Assembly: GCF_017315985.1 (NCBI RefSeq)
Contig: NZ_JAFLVR010000012.1
Span: forward strand, 1 to 64,000
Direction: 5' to 3'
Length of the DNA: 64,000 nt
DNA from: Candidatus Enterococcus murrayae
Lineage (GTDB): Bacteria; Bacillota; Bacilli; Lactobacillales; Enterococcaceae
The position numbers and the translations under genes were made by a program. This document shows, piece after piece, positions 47,523 through 56,284 of this stretch (its first letter is position 1; each line of letters opens with the position of its first letter). The notes under the pieces were generated by a model that was not told where the DNA came from, did no database searches, and was given only the letters and a program-made list of their open reading frames with translations.

Positions 47523-49952
47523 ATGCGGTTAATCGAGCCATGGGAAAACATAGAAATAACTGTTTTAACAGAAAATCGGGTCATGCAGCATTTTGATACG
47601 AACATTCACCTTGTCTACGTGTTAGCTGGAGAAGTAACGATTGAAAGAGAAGATACAGTGATTTCCTTACAAAAAAATGATTTTTATCTTTTAACGAAAT
47701 CCTTAGTACATACTGTTTATGCCGAGAATACGCGGGCATTTGAAATCGTTTTGGATTATTATTTTGAAGAGAAGGAAGGCCTGATTTTTGAAGGAAATTC
47801 GGTAACAGACAGTAAGAGCTCCGATTACCAGCTGATCCAATCGATCGAACGACTGTTAAAACTGTATATTTTACAGGAAAAGCACACGATCTCAGAGGTT
47901 TTTGAGGAGTATTTTCATATCCTTAAGCTCTTGGAAAAAGGCTATACGAAAACCGCCAGCTTAGCGGAAGAGCGGAGCATGAAGCAGAAGGTCTACGAGC
48001 TGAAATTTTTTATCGATAATAATTTTGACAAGGATATTCGGCTCGTCGATATTGCCAATAAGCTGTATGTCTCTGATCAGTATTTATCACGCAGCTTTTC
48101 CAATGAGATCGGCATGCCGATGAATGAATACTTGATTCGCAAGCGTCTGGAAAAGGTGCGCAAGGATTTACTGGAAACGGAAAAATCAATCACAGACATT
48201 GCTTTTTCCGCCGGCTTCTCCAATATCAATTCCTTTAATCGGCTGTTTAAAAAGTATCAAGGCTTGACCCCCAGCGAGTTTCGCAAGGAGATCAAAGCAG
48301 AAGCCAAGATCGTGACGAAAGCGACTAGTCTGGCAGAAGAGGACATCAAAAGTTTAGAAGTCTATTTCAAAGAAAAAGACGCGAAGATCGATGACGAAAC
48401 GATTCAAGTATCGATGAAGGAAGCCTCTCCGCAGAATTTTCAAAAGAACATGATCAATCTCGGTTATGCCGGGGATCTGACGCACGCGTCTTTTGCGGAG
48501 CAGATTCACTATTTGCAGCAAAATAATCCGTTCATGTATGGCCGAATTTGGGGCCTATTAAGTGAAGAGATTTTAGAGCAGGTGGGAGAGGTCTATGATT
48601 TTTCAACCGTTGACGAGATATTGCAAATAATGGTCAAAGCAGGCATCAAGCCTTTCTTGGAATTGGGATTCAAGGGAAAATTGATTCACGAATCCCATAC
48701 TCAGATCATCAAAAGTCATCTGTTTATACGAAAATCGTATGAGCTGTCGGATTTGATCCAAAGATTTCAAGCCTTTTTCCATCATTGTGTAGATGTCTTT
48801 GGCCTGGAGGAGGTCAAGACTTGGATCATTGAGCTCTGGAAACCCAATCAGCTGGTTTTAAAGACGATCGGCTGTGAGGAGTTAACTTGGATCGATGATC
48901 ACGGGAAGCGGCTGAATCTAGCCAAGGAAAAGACTTATATAGAAGTCTTTTCAATGATCAAAGCGGCTGTTCAGCAAATCGTACCTGAGATACAAATCGG
49001 CGGCTGCGGACTTAGCCTGGATATTGAAACCCGCGACTTAGGGGCCTTTCTTTCACAGTGGACGAAAGGAAAAGGGGCGCCAGACTTTATCAGCTTATCG
49101 ATCTATCCGATGGATGCGGTCAAGCAACAAATGCACCAGCAAAAAAGTCATCACGAACCGATATCGCCGGATTCGAATTACATGCTCCATCGAATGAAGG
49201 AGTTCAAGAAGCTTTTATCGGAGATTGATTATCTTGGCAAGACCTATATCTCAGAGTTCAATGTAACGATTTTGAATCGGGATATCATCAATGACACTGC
49301 GTTTAAAGGCAGCTACATTTTGAAAAATGTTCTAGCCGTGATTCCTTATTGTGATCTCATCGGCTATTGGCAATTAACAGATTTATCGGTCACCACCTTT
49401 GATACGGCGAATAAGGAGATTTTTGGCGGATCAGGCCTGATCTCTAAAAGCGGTATTCCTAAAATTGGCTATTACGCTTATCTGTTTTTAAGTAAATTAA
49501 GTAATCTAGTCGTTCATCAATCGGAAGATTTATTGATTACGAAAGATGAACCAAATCGAATTCAGCTCCTCTGTTTTTCTTATAGTCATTTAAATTCTAC
49601 CTATTATTATGATTTCAATAGTGTCTTTACGAGAAGAAATGCCGCCGCGCTGTTTGCTTCAGCGAGTGTCCAAAAGAAGCAGATTTTATTGAAGGATTTA
49701 AAAGAAGAGGAGAGCCGTTATCGGATTAAATCCTATCGCATTGGTCAGCAGGCGGGGAATATTTTGGAGGAAATTAATCAAGCGGCTAGTTCGGATCGGT
49801 TAGATGATGAATTAGTCACCTACTTAAAGCATCGATGCCAGCCTCAATTAGAGGTAAAAGAGGAGCTTTCAAGAAATCATCAATTGAAAATCGATCTGGA
49901 GATCTCTCCTCAAGATATTCAATTAATTGAGATTCAAAAAGTCTCACGTTAA
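47523..49952 (+). CDS. AraC-family regulator fused to a GH39-like domain (likely pseudoenzyme sensor)
   Basis: 809 residues from the ATG at 47523 (GAGGG upstream). Domains are a cupin sensor (about 20-90), a helix-turn-helix pair (about 170-270, ending ITDIAFSAGFSNINSFNRLFKKY) and a TIM-barrel region of GH39 beta-xylosidase type (about 300-660) with a small beta domain after it. Where GH39 enzymes have the acid/base in WNEP, this protein reads ELWKPN, so that Glu is absent. The nucleophile-equivalent Glu in YISEFNVT (codon 49254-49256) is kept. The domain probably binds a glycoside instead of cutting it. The gene lies directly upstream of a GPH symporter and the deglycosidase operon, which it probably controls. 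Confidence 0.87.
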   Translation: MRLIEPWENIEITVLTENRVMQHFDTNIHLVYVLAGEVTIEREDTVISLQKNDFYLLTKSLVHTVYAENTRAFEIVLDYYFEEKEGLIFEGNSVTDSKSSDYQLIQSIERLLKLYILQEKHTISEVFEEYFHILKLLEKGYTKTASLAEERSMKQKVYELKFFIDNNFDKDIRLVDIANKLYVSDQYLSRSFSNEIGMPMNEYLIRKRLEKVRKDLLETEKSITDIAFSAGFSNINSFNRLFKKYQGLTPSEFRKEIKAEAKIVTKATSLAEEDIKSLEVYFKEKDAKIDDETIQVSMKEASPQNFQKNMINLGYAGDLTHASFAEQIHYLQQNNPFMYGRIWGLLSEEILEQVGEVYDFSTVDEILQIMVKAGIKPFLELGFKGKLIHESHTQIIKSHLFIRKSYELSDLIQRFQAFFHHCVDVFGLEEVKTWIIELWKPNQLVLKTIGCEELTWIDDHGKRLNLAKEKTYIEVFSMIKAAVQQIVPEIQIGGCGLSLDIETRDLGAFLSQWTKGKGAPDFISLSIYPMDAVKQQMHQQKSHHEPISPDSNYMLHRMKEFKKLLSEIDYLGKTYISEFNVTILNRDIINDTAFKGSYILKNVLAVIPYCDLIGYWQLTDLSVTTFDTANKEIFGGSGLISKSGIPKIGYYAYLFLSKLSNLVVHQSEDLLITKDEPNRIQLLCFSYSHLNSTYYYDFNSVFTRRNAAALFASASVQKKQILLKDLKEEESRYRIKSYRIGQQAGNILEEINQAASSDRLDDELVTYLKHRCQPQLEVKEELSRNHQLKIDLEISPQDIQLIEIQKVSR

Positions 49953-49982
49953 CAAGATTGTGTTATACAATCTTGTTTTTTT
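49951..49982 (+). terminator. Terminator after the first AraC-GH39 gene
   Basis: Arms 49951-49961 and 49967-49977 form an 11-bp stem with a 5-base loop, followed by seven T. The left arm begins at the stop codon. Confidence 0.9.
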
Positions 49983-50072
49983 GTCTAGTCAGAGGCGATC
50001 ATCCTTTGAAAGTATCAGCCGATTAGCTGGAAAGTGCAGAGTATTCTTCCAAGCGACAGACTAAAATAAGCA

Positions 50073-50087
50073 TTGTAAACGTTTGCG
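50073..50087 (+). promoter_or_regulatory. cre-like CcpA site upstream of the third GPH symporter gene
   Basis: TTGTAAACGTTTGCG fits the cre consensus at every position except the last, and its core TGTAAACGTTTGC is nearly palindromic. It lies 27 bp before the ATG at 50114. Confidence 0.75.
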
Positions 50088-50113
50088 AATTAAATCAATT
50101 TCAGGAGGTTCAC

Positions 50114-51508
50114 ATGGAAAAAGATGTCTTTGATAATGGAATGAACGTGGAGAAAAAGGGACTAACGAAATTTTCTATGATTGCTTATGGTTTGGGAGAC
50201 TTGGCGAGTCAGTTTGTCTGGACATTCGTCGGCACTTATTTAACTGTTTTTTATACAGATATTGTAGGGTTAGCACCTGTGGCCGTTTCTATGATTATGT
50301 TGATTGCTCGGCTTTGGGATGGGATCAATGATCCGATGATGGGGATGATCGCTGAACGAACACGAAGCAAGCTTGGGCGTTTCCGTCCATATATTGCTTT
50401 CGGCTCACCGTTTTTGGCGCTGTTTTCGGTTCTGACATTTACCGGCCCGTTTGGTAATGGCACGGCGGGAATTATTTGGGCCGCAGTCATCTATATTGTA
50501 GCAGGCATGATTTACACTTTAGTTAATATTCCTTACGGCGCATTGGCCGCAGTCATGAGTGAGAATGCCAATGAACGGAATCAGCTGAATGCTTGGCGTT
50601 CGGTGGGGATGAATGTCGGAATGATCATTGTCAACTCACTTTCATCATTCATCATGCTGGCATTTTCTGATGGCTCGAAGGTCGCGACGGGTCGCGGCTA
50701 TTTTATGACAGCGTTGATTTACGCAGTGATTTCCATTCCATTATTCTTTGCTGTATTTGCAACCTCTAGAGAAGTTGTTCAGCCAATGAAAAATGAAAAG
50801 AAAGTACCATTCCGTACAACAATCAAAAATGTGGTTGGCAACAAGTACTTAATGATCGTCTTTCTGATCATGATTTTACAAATGACGGCCTTCATGGGAA
50901 GAATTGCGGTGACGACTTTTTACGTCATCTATTGTCTAGGTGCCTTTACCTTGATCGCTCTATTAATGACGATTCCATCAATTGGCGGTGCGCTATGTTC
51001 GCTGGCAATCGTTCCACTAGTGAAGCGTTTTGGGAAACGGAATGTTTTGATGGTTTCGTTGATTCTTCAAGGGATTGGACTATTAGTTGTTTATTTTGCG
51101 GACTTTGATAACTTGCCGATGATTATTGCCGGACACGTCATTTTTGGATTATTCAATATGGGCTTTCCGATTTCCCTTTCCTTAGTAGCGGACTCGGTGG
51201 ATTATCAAGAATTGAAATCTGGTGTTCGGACCGATGGAACTGCTTATGCTACTTACGGTCTAGCGACAAAAATTGGAAACGCTATCGGCGCTTCTATTGG
51301 GATCATGCTGCTTCACTCATTTGGCTATCAAGCCAATATGGAGCAATCTGCGGCAACGAAGGATGGGATTAATCTAGTAGTGAATTTACTCCCGGCGATC
51401 TTATTCTTTTTAGCGGCGTTCGCTTGCCTATTATGGAATTTAAGCGACAACGATACGGACGATATTCGTGAACAGTTAGACCTAAAACGTGAAAGCATCA
51501 ATGATTAG
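50114..51508 (+). CDS. GPH-family symporter, probable importer for the deglycosidase locus
   Basis: 464 residues, about 12 membrane helices. GPH motifs are clear: ARLWDGINDPMMGMIAERT, SKLGRFRPY, NIPYGALAAVMSE and VADSVDYQELKSGVRTDGTAYA. CAGGAGG precedes the ATG. It stands between the AraC-GH39 regulator and the oxidoreductase/deglycosidase operon, in the same direction, and both it and the operon have cre boxes. It most likely imports the intact glycoside without phosphorylation, as the 3-oxidation route would require a free sugar. Confidence 0.9.
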   Translation: MEKDVFDNGMNVEKKGLTKFSMIAYGLGDLASQFVWTFVGTYLTVFYTDIVGLAPVAVSMIMLIARLWDGINDPMMGMIAERTRSKLGRFRPYIAFGSPFLALFSVLTFTGPFGNGTAGIIWAAVIYIVAGMIYTLVNIPYGALAAVMSENANERNQLNAWRSVGMNVGMIIVNSLSSFIMLAFSDGSKVATGRGYFMTALIYAVISIPLFFAVFATSREVVQPMKNEKKVPFRTTIKNVVGNKYLMIVFLIMILQMTAFMGRIAVTTFYVIYCLGAFTLIALLMTIPSIGGALCSLAIVPLVKRFGKRNVLMVSLILQGIGLLVVYFADFDNLPMIIAGHVIFGLFNMGFPISLSLVADSVDYQELKSGVRTDGTAYATYGLATKIGNAIGASIGIMLLHSFGYQANMEQSAATKDGINLVVNLLPAILFFLAAFACLLWNLSDNDTDDIREQLDLKRESIND

Positions 51509-51629
51509 TAATATAAGTATGATACATTTTTGTTCCTTACGAAAAGAAATTGCGGGATGCGCAAAAATGGTTGATCTTTTCTTGAAGGTTTTGAAGAGTA
51601 AGAGGGTCACTCATTCAGTAAACTAATCA

Positions 51630-51649
51630 TTGTAAGCGATATCTATTAT
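51630..51649 (+). promoter_or_regulatory. Perfect cre site and -10 box of the deglycosidase operon
   Basis: TTGTAAGCGATATCT (51630-51644) matches the cre consensus completely. TATTAT (51644-51649) is a candidate -10 touching it. There is no good -35, suggesting activator dependence. Confidence 0.8.
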
Positions 51650-51703
51650 AGCCTGCTGCTTAACAGATCCGAGAACAGGCTACCATCATGAGGAGGAAAC
51701 AAC

Positions 51704-52798
51704 GTGAAAAAATTAAGATTCGGAATTATCGGCTGTGGCGGAATCGCCAATCAAAAACATCTGCCCGCTTTGGCAAAATTAGCTGATCAAGTGGAGTTAG
51801 TCGCTTTTTGCGATACAGTCATCGAACGGGCTGAAGCAGCTGCAGCGGAATATGGCGTGTCAGAGGCTTTAGTGACTGAGGATTATCAAGAAGTAGTAAA
51901 ACAGGAAAACATCGATGTGATCCATGTGTTGACACCGAATATTTCTCATTCGTATATCACCGTAGATGCATTGGAAGCCGGCAAGCATGTCATGTGTGAA
52001 AAACCAATGGCGATCAACTATGAGGAAGCAAAAAAAATGCTGGATGCGGCAAAACGTACCGGCAAGAAACTAACAATTGGTTATCAAAACCGTTTCCGTG
52101 CTGATTCATTGGCAACTTATGATGCCTGCAGCAAAGGGGAATTAGGCGATATCTATTTTGCGAAAGCGCATGCCGTTCGTCGCAAAGGCGTGCCAACTTG
52201 GGGTGTCTTCCCGGATAAAGAAAAACAAGGCGGCGGCCCGTTGATTGATATCGGGACTCACGCATTAGACCTGACTCTTTGGTATATGAACAACTACAAA
52301 CCCAAAATGGTCTTAGGCTCGACGTATCAAAAATTGAAAGACAATCCAATGGCCAATATGTTTGGGTCATGGAATCCAGAAACCTTTGAAACAGAAGATT
52401 CAGCATTCGGCTTAATCAAGATGGAAAACGGCGCAACGATCTTCTTAGAAGCCGCTTGGGCATTAAATATGATCAACCCGAAAGAAGCACAAGTCACTCT
52501 TTGCGGAACAGAAGGCGGAGCGGAAATGTTCGGAAAAGCCTTCTTGGATCAAGGCTATGTGGTCTTTAACAAAGCGGCTCATAATCAATTGGAACAAACA
52601 GAACCTTCTGATGCTGGCGGCGTCTTCGGCTTTGAAGGATCGAGCCTGGAACAAAAAGATGCGGAAGCGAAGCAATGGGTCGAAGCGATCTTAAATGATA
52701 CCGAACCAGTCGTAAAACCAGAACAGGCCATCGTAGTGACACAAATTTTAGAAGCCATCTACAAATCTGCTGAGACTGGAAAAGTCGTAGAGCTGTAG
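51704..52798 (+). CDS. Gfo/Idh/MocA oxidoreductase, DgpA-like glycoside 3-oxidase candidate
   Basis: 364 residues. A Rossmann domain with GIIGCGGIANQKH (7-19) precedes the catalytic domain. The conserved residues are Lys100 in CEKP, Asp182 and His186 in GGGPLIDIGTHALDL. In the DgpA/CGD pathways such an enzyme oxidises the C3 hydroxyl of the glycosyl group with NAD+, which makes the glycosidic bond labile. The start is GTG behind AGGAGGAA. It opens a six-gene operon with a TIM-barrel protein and a deglycosidase-type beta subunit, and that context is the basis for the specific role. Confidence 0.85.
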   Translation: MKKLRFGIIGCGGIANQKHLPALAKLADQVELVAFCDTVIERAEAAAAEYGVSEALVTEDYQEVVKQENIDVIHVLTPNISHSYITVDALEAGKHVMCEKPMAINYEEAKKMLDAAKRTGKKLTIGYQNRFRADSLATYDACSKGELGDIYFAKAHAVRRKGVPTWGVFPDKEKQGGGPLIDIGTHALDLTLWYMNNYKPKMVLGSTYQKLKDNPMANMFGSWNPETFETEDSAFGLIKMENGATIFLEAAWALNMINPKEAQVTLCGTEGGAEMFGKAFLDQGYVVFNKAAHNQLEQTEPSDAGGVFGFEGSSLEQKDAEAKQWVEAILNDTEPVVKPEQAIVVTQILEAIYKSAETGKVVEL

Positions 52799-52865
52799 AA
52801 ACAGGATTAAGGGCGAGCGGGGCAGCAATCTGCTCGCCCAATCATTATTTATTGGAGGGAATAAC

Positions 52866-53885
52866 ATGTCTCGAATCAAGACAGCAGTTAGTTTATACAG
52901 TTTACAGGACGAATATTTGAATCATCGGATGGATTTAACCGCGATGATGCACTTCTTAAAGGAACACAACGTTGAAGGGGTAGAAATTTTACCGGATCAA
53001 AATATCAAAAACGCGCCGCATCCATCAGAAGCAGACGTGGCACAATGGCATCAGCTTTTAGCAGAAACAGGGATCACACCAGTGATTGCGGATGTCTTTT
53101 TGAATACAAATTTATACAAGAACCGCAGCCTGACGAAACGGGAATGTATCGATTTATTGATTGAAGAGATCAAACAGGCCAATCGCCTTGGCATCAAGCT
53201 GATTCGCCTAGTTTCGATGGTCCCTTACTGGGTCTGCGAACCACTTTTACCCTATTGTGAAGACTATGATGTGACGATCGCGTTAGAGGTTCATGCAGGA
53301 ATGGCCTTTGATGAGCCTGAGACCCTTGATTTTATCGAAGAAATGAAACGTTTGAACTCTCCTTATGTGGGACTAGTGATCGATACCGGCATCTTCTGTC
53401 AAAAATTCCCGAGAGTGGTCAAGGCCTATGAAATCAACAACGGTGCCAGTCCAGAAATGTTCGATTACTTAGATCAGCTGTTTGAACAAGGTACCGATTT
53501 GCATCGCACAGTAAAGGAAAATAACGGAGAATACCCTGAAGCCTTCAAAAAGGTCATCAAAACAAAAGAAGACCAGATGTTTGCGCCATTATGTGATGGC
53601 TATGAAAACTATCCCTTTGAAGTGATGGACGATTTAATGCCTTACATCAAGCATTTCCATATCAAGATGTTCGAGATGACACCAGAAGGTCCAGAATATT
53701 CGATGGATTATAAAGGCTTGTTAGAATACTTGGACCAAAAGGGTTATGACGGCTATGTAGCGACGGAATATGAAGGCAATCGCTTCACTCTGCCAGGCAA
53801 ACCAATGCAGGAAAAAGAACAAGTCGCGGCGAATCAAAAATACTTGCAGGCTTGCTTGAAAGAAATTCAAGGGGGACGGAAATAA
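52866..53885 (+). CDS. C-glycoside deglycosidase alpha-subunit-like TIM-barrel protein
   Basis: 339 residues, sugar isomerase/epimerase fold. A metal site of the type seen in the family is visible: Glu141 and His143 in LEVHAG, Asp173 in VIDTG, His265 in KHFHIKM and Glu301 in ATEYEG. In C-glycoside deglycosidases (DgpC, EuCGD and relatives) this subunit binds Mn2+ and eliminates the aglycone from the 3-oxo-glycoside. Length agrees with that family. Its TAA overlaps the ATG of the small beta subunit gene by one base, so the two are made together. A plain epimerase role is the main alternative. Confidence 0.83.
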   Translation: MSRIKTAVSLYSLQDEYLNHRMDLTAMMHFLKEHNVEGVEILPDQNIKNAPHPSEADVAQWHQLLAETGITPVIADVFLNTNLYKNRSLTKRECIDLLIEEIKQANRLGIKLIRLVSMVPYWVCEPLLPYCEDYDVTIALEVHAGMAFDEPETLDFIEEMKRLNSPYVGLVIDTGIFCQKFPRVVKAYEINNGASPEMFDYLDQLFEQGTDLHRTVKENNGEYPEAFKKVIKTKEDQMFAPLCDGYENYPFEVMDDLMPYIKHFHIKMFEMTPEGPEYSMDYKGLLEYLDQKGYDGYVATEYEGNRFTLPGKPMQEKEQVAANQKYLQACLKEIQGGRK

Positions 53886-54274
53886 TGTTTGATAATAATG
53901 TATTCAAAAAGGACAGCTGTAAAAATATTGAAGAAAACGGTGAAGTGATTGGGTACGAATTACAAACGCTGATCACGTATTATCGCGGCGTGCCGCTTTC
54001 CATGGTGGAGTTCATCAAAGTAGCGGTAGATGGTGAAGAGGCTCCAGCGGAAAAAATCCAAATTTCGATCGATCAAGAGGATTGGTTTACTTTGGCAGAA
54101 GCTGCGACGGTTACGACATATAAATGGGAATACGGCGAACCGTTGTATATCCGTGTATTGCAAGCGGGCGGCTTAGCCAAAGGCGAACATCAAATCAAAT
54201 TGACGGTCGCTACTAGAACGGCTTATATCCCTGTTCCATTGGTCGGGGTAAAAGAACGAGCAGTGGCGGTTTAG
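53885..54274 (+). CDS. C-glycoside deglycosidase beta-subunit-like small protein (CGDB/DUF6379)
   Basis: 129 residues, almost all beta-strand, with no catalytic motif of its own. It resembles the small subunit (formerly DUF6379) that packs on the TIM-barrel subunit in C-glycoside deglycosidases: ITYYRGVPLSMVEFIKVAVDG and the C-terminal VPLVGVKERAV are the recognisable parts. The ATG overlaps the stop of the TIM-barrel gene (TAATG), with GGGGGACGG just before it. The one-base overlap fits a stoichiometric complex. It is the most diagnostic gene for the function of this operon. Confidence 0.8.
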   Translation: MFDNNVFKKDSCKNIEENGEVIGYELQTLITYYRGVPLSMVEFIKVAVDGEEAPAEKIQISIDQEDWFTLAEAATVTTYKWEYGEPLYIRVLQAGGLAKGEHQIKLTVATRTAYIPVPLVGVKERAVAV

Positions 54275-54290
54275 AGAAAGGACGAGTAAA

Positions 54291-55346
54291 ATGTTGCATT
54301 TTGGGATCATCGGTTATGGCTTCATGGGGCAAACCCATGGAGAAATGATCAAAAACTTAGATTACGGGAAGCTTGAAGCGGTTTGCGACATCAACAAGGA
54401 TCAGTTGAAAGACGTGCCGGCGGAGGTCAAAACCTTTTTAAAAGCGGACCAATTATTAGCAGAAGAAGCTGTTGGTACGGTCATCATTGCAGTACCTAAT
54501 CATCTCCATTTAGAAATGGTTAAAAAAGCCGCTGCGGCGAAAAAAGACATTATTTTAGAAAAACCAGCAGCGATGAACGGAAATGAATTTCAGGAAATGA
54601 TGGCTGTTACAGATGCAGCCGGCGTGCGCTTCACGATCCATCATCAACGTCGTTGGGACAAGGATTATCGTTTGATGAAGGAAGTCGTTGAGAGTCAAAC
54701 GTTAGGCGATATCTACACGATCAAAAATAGTCTTTATGGCTTTAACGGAAATATGCACGATTGGCACATCTATCCAGAGTTTGGTGGTGGTATGCTTTAT
54801 GATTGGGGCGTTCATTTATTAGATCAAATGCTTTGGATGATCCCTGGCAAGCTGAAAACCGTTTATGCCGATGTACGGAATGTGATCAATCAAAATGTCG
54901 ATGACTATTTCAATATTCAGCTATATTTCGATAGCGGCATCACGGGACAGGTGGAATTAGGTACCTACTTTTTAAAGGATGAAGCTTCTTGGTTTGAACG
55001 CCATTGGTTTGTCGGCGGAAACAAAGGCAGTGCCTATGTTGACGGCTTCAATCCGCAAGGAAAGATCGTCCGCACCAGTGAGCTATTGACCAATGTTCCC
55101 GGCAAAATCACTATGACCGCTGCTGGGCCGACTCGTTCCTTTGGTCCGCCGCCAGAAGGTCGCTTAGTCACTGAAGAATTACCGGATGTAACGGTCAATC
55201 ATCAAATGTTCTTTGATCATTACAATCAATATGTCGAAGGAAAAGAAGAGTTAGTCGTCAAACCGACAGAAATCCTGCGCTTAATGAAGCTTTTAGATGC
55301 GATCAAATTATCAGCGAAGGAACATCGCTCAGTCGATTTTGAATAG
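54291..55346 (+). CDS. Second Gfo/Idh/MocA oxidoreductase of the operon
   Basis: 351 residues. The NAD motif is GIIGYGFMGQTH (5-16). Catalytic-type residues are Lys91 in EKP, Asp171 and His175 in GGGMLYDWGVHLLD. It is only distantly similar to the oxidoreductase at 51704. It may reduce the released 3-oxo sugar back to glucose, or oxidise a second class of glycoside. Spacing to neighbours is 16 bp on each side, with AAAGGA before the ATG. Confidence 0.82.
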   Translation: MLHFGIIGYGFMGQTHGEMIKNLDYGKLEAVCDINKDQLKDVPAEVKTFLKADQLLAEEAVGTVIIAVPNHLHLEMVKKAAAAKKDIILEKPAAMNGNEFQEMMAVTDAAGVRFTIHHQRRWDKDYRLMKEVVESQTLGDIYTIKNSLYGFNGNMHDWHIYPEFGGGMLYDWGVHLLDQMLWMIPGKLKTVYADVRNVINQNVDDYFNIQLYFDSGITGQVELGTYFLKDEASWFERHWFVGGNKGSAYVDGFNPQGKIVRTSELLTNVPGKITMTAAGPTRSFGPPPEGRLVTEELPDVTVNHQMFFDHYNQYVEGKEELVVKPTEILRLMKLLDAIKLSAKEHRSVDFE

Positions 55347-55361
55347 AAGGAGGGAGAAAAC

Positions 55362-56273
55362 ATGCAATTAGGATTGGTATCAGCGATCTTGGATCAAAGT
55401 GATTTTTATGAAATGATCGATATCGTTGCGGAAAATGGGCTGGACTGTGTGGAAGTCGCTTGTTGGCCAGCAGGGAAAGCCGAGCGCCGTTATGCGGGCG
55501 TTTCTCATATTGATACAGAAAATTTAACAGCGGAACAGGCGCAGAAATACCGGGCCTACGCGGCAGAAAAAAATGTTGCGCTTTCGGCTTTAGCCTATTA
55601 TCCGAATCCATTAGATGAGGACTTGGAAAAACGCCAGTTGGTGATCGATCATTTATATTCTGTGATTGATGCGGCAAAACTTATGGAGATCAATTTGGTC
55701 ACAACCTTTATTGGACGGATGCCGTCTAAAACGGTCTCGGAAAATTTGCAGGAAATGAAAAAGGTTTGGACACCGATTCTTGCCCATGCTGAAAAGCAAA
55801 ATGTGAAGATCGCGATTGAGAATTGTCCGATGCTTTTCACGGAAGATGAATGGCCAGGCGGACAAAACCTGATGACCACACCTGCTTTGTTTAGAAAAAT
55901 ATTTGCTAGTTTAGACAGTGACTATCTTGGTTTGAATTTTGATCCTTCGCATTTTGTTTGGCAGCAGATGGATTACATCGCACCGCTTTATGAATTCAAG
56001 GACAAATTGTTTCATATCCATTATAAAGATATCAAGCTGTATTGGAACAAGCTGCAGGAAGTCGGCGTAATGGCGACACCATTAGAATACATGTCACCGA
56101 AGCTGCCCGGCTTAGGCGATGTGGATTGGGGTAAGTATGTTTCTGCCCTCACGGATATTGGCTACAGCGGCTACACCTGTATCGAGGTGGAAGATCGTGC
56201 GTATGAATCAGACTATGACGATGTGAAGCGATCAATCAAGCAAAGTACTCACTACTTGCGGAATTTTGTTTAG
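55362..56273 (+). CDS. Second TIM-barrel sugar isomerase/epimerase of the operon
   Basis: 303 residues. Metal ligands of the family are visible: Glu153 in AIENCP, Asp194 in NFDPSH, His220 in FHIHYKD and an acid in CIEVED (Glu275 or Glu277). It lacks a small-subunit partner and differs clearly from the protein at 52866. It may hydrate or isomerise the 3-oxo sugar set free by the deglycosidase. AAGGAGGG precedes the ATG. Confidence 0.82.
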   Translation: MQLGLVSAILDQSDFYEMIDIVAENGLDCVEVACWPAGKAERRYAGVSHIDTENLTAEQAQKYRAYAAEKNVALSALAYYPNPLDEDLEKRQLVIDHLYSVIDAAKLMEINLVTTFIGRMPSKTVSENLQEMKKVWTPILAHAEKQNVKIAIENCPMLFTEDEWPGGQNLMTTPALFRKIFASLDSDYLGLNFDPSHFVWQQMDYIAPLYEFKDKLFHIHYKDIKLYWNKLQEVGVMATPLEYMSPKLPGLGDVDWGKYVSALTDIGYSGYTCIEVEDRAYESDYDDVKRSIKQSTHYLRNFV

Positions 56274-56284
56274 CAGGTGGGACT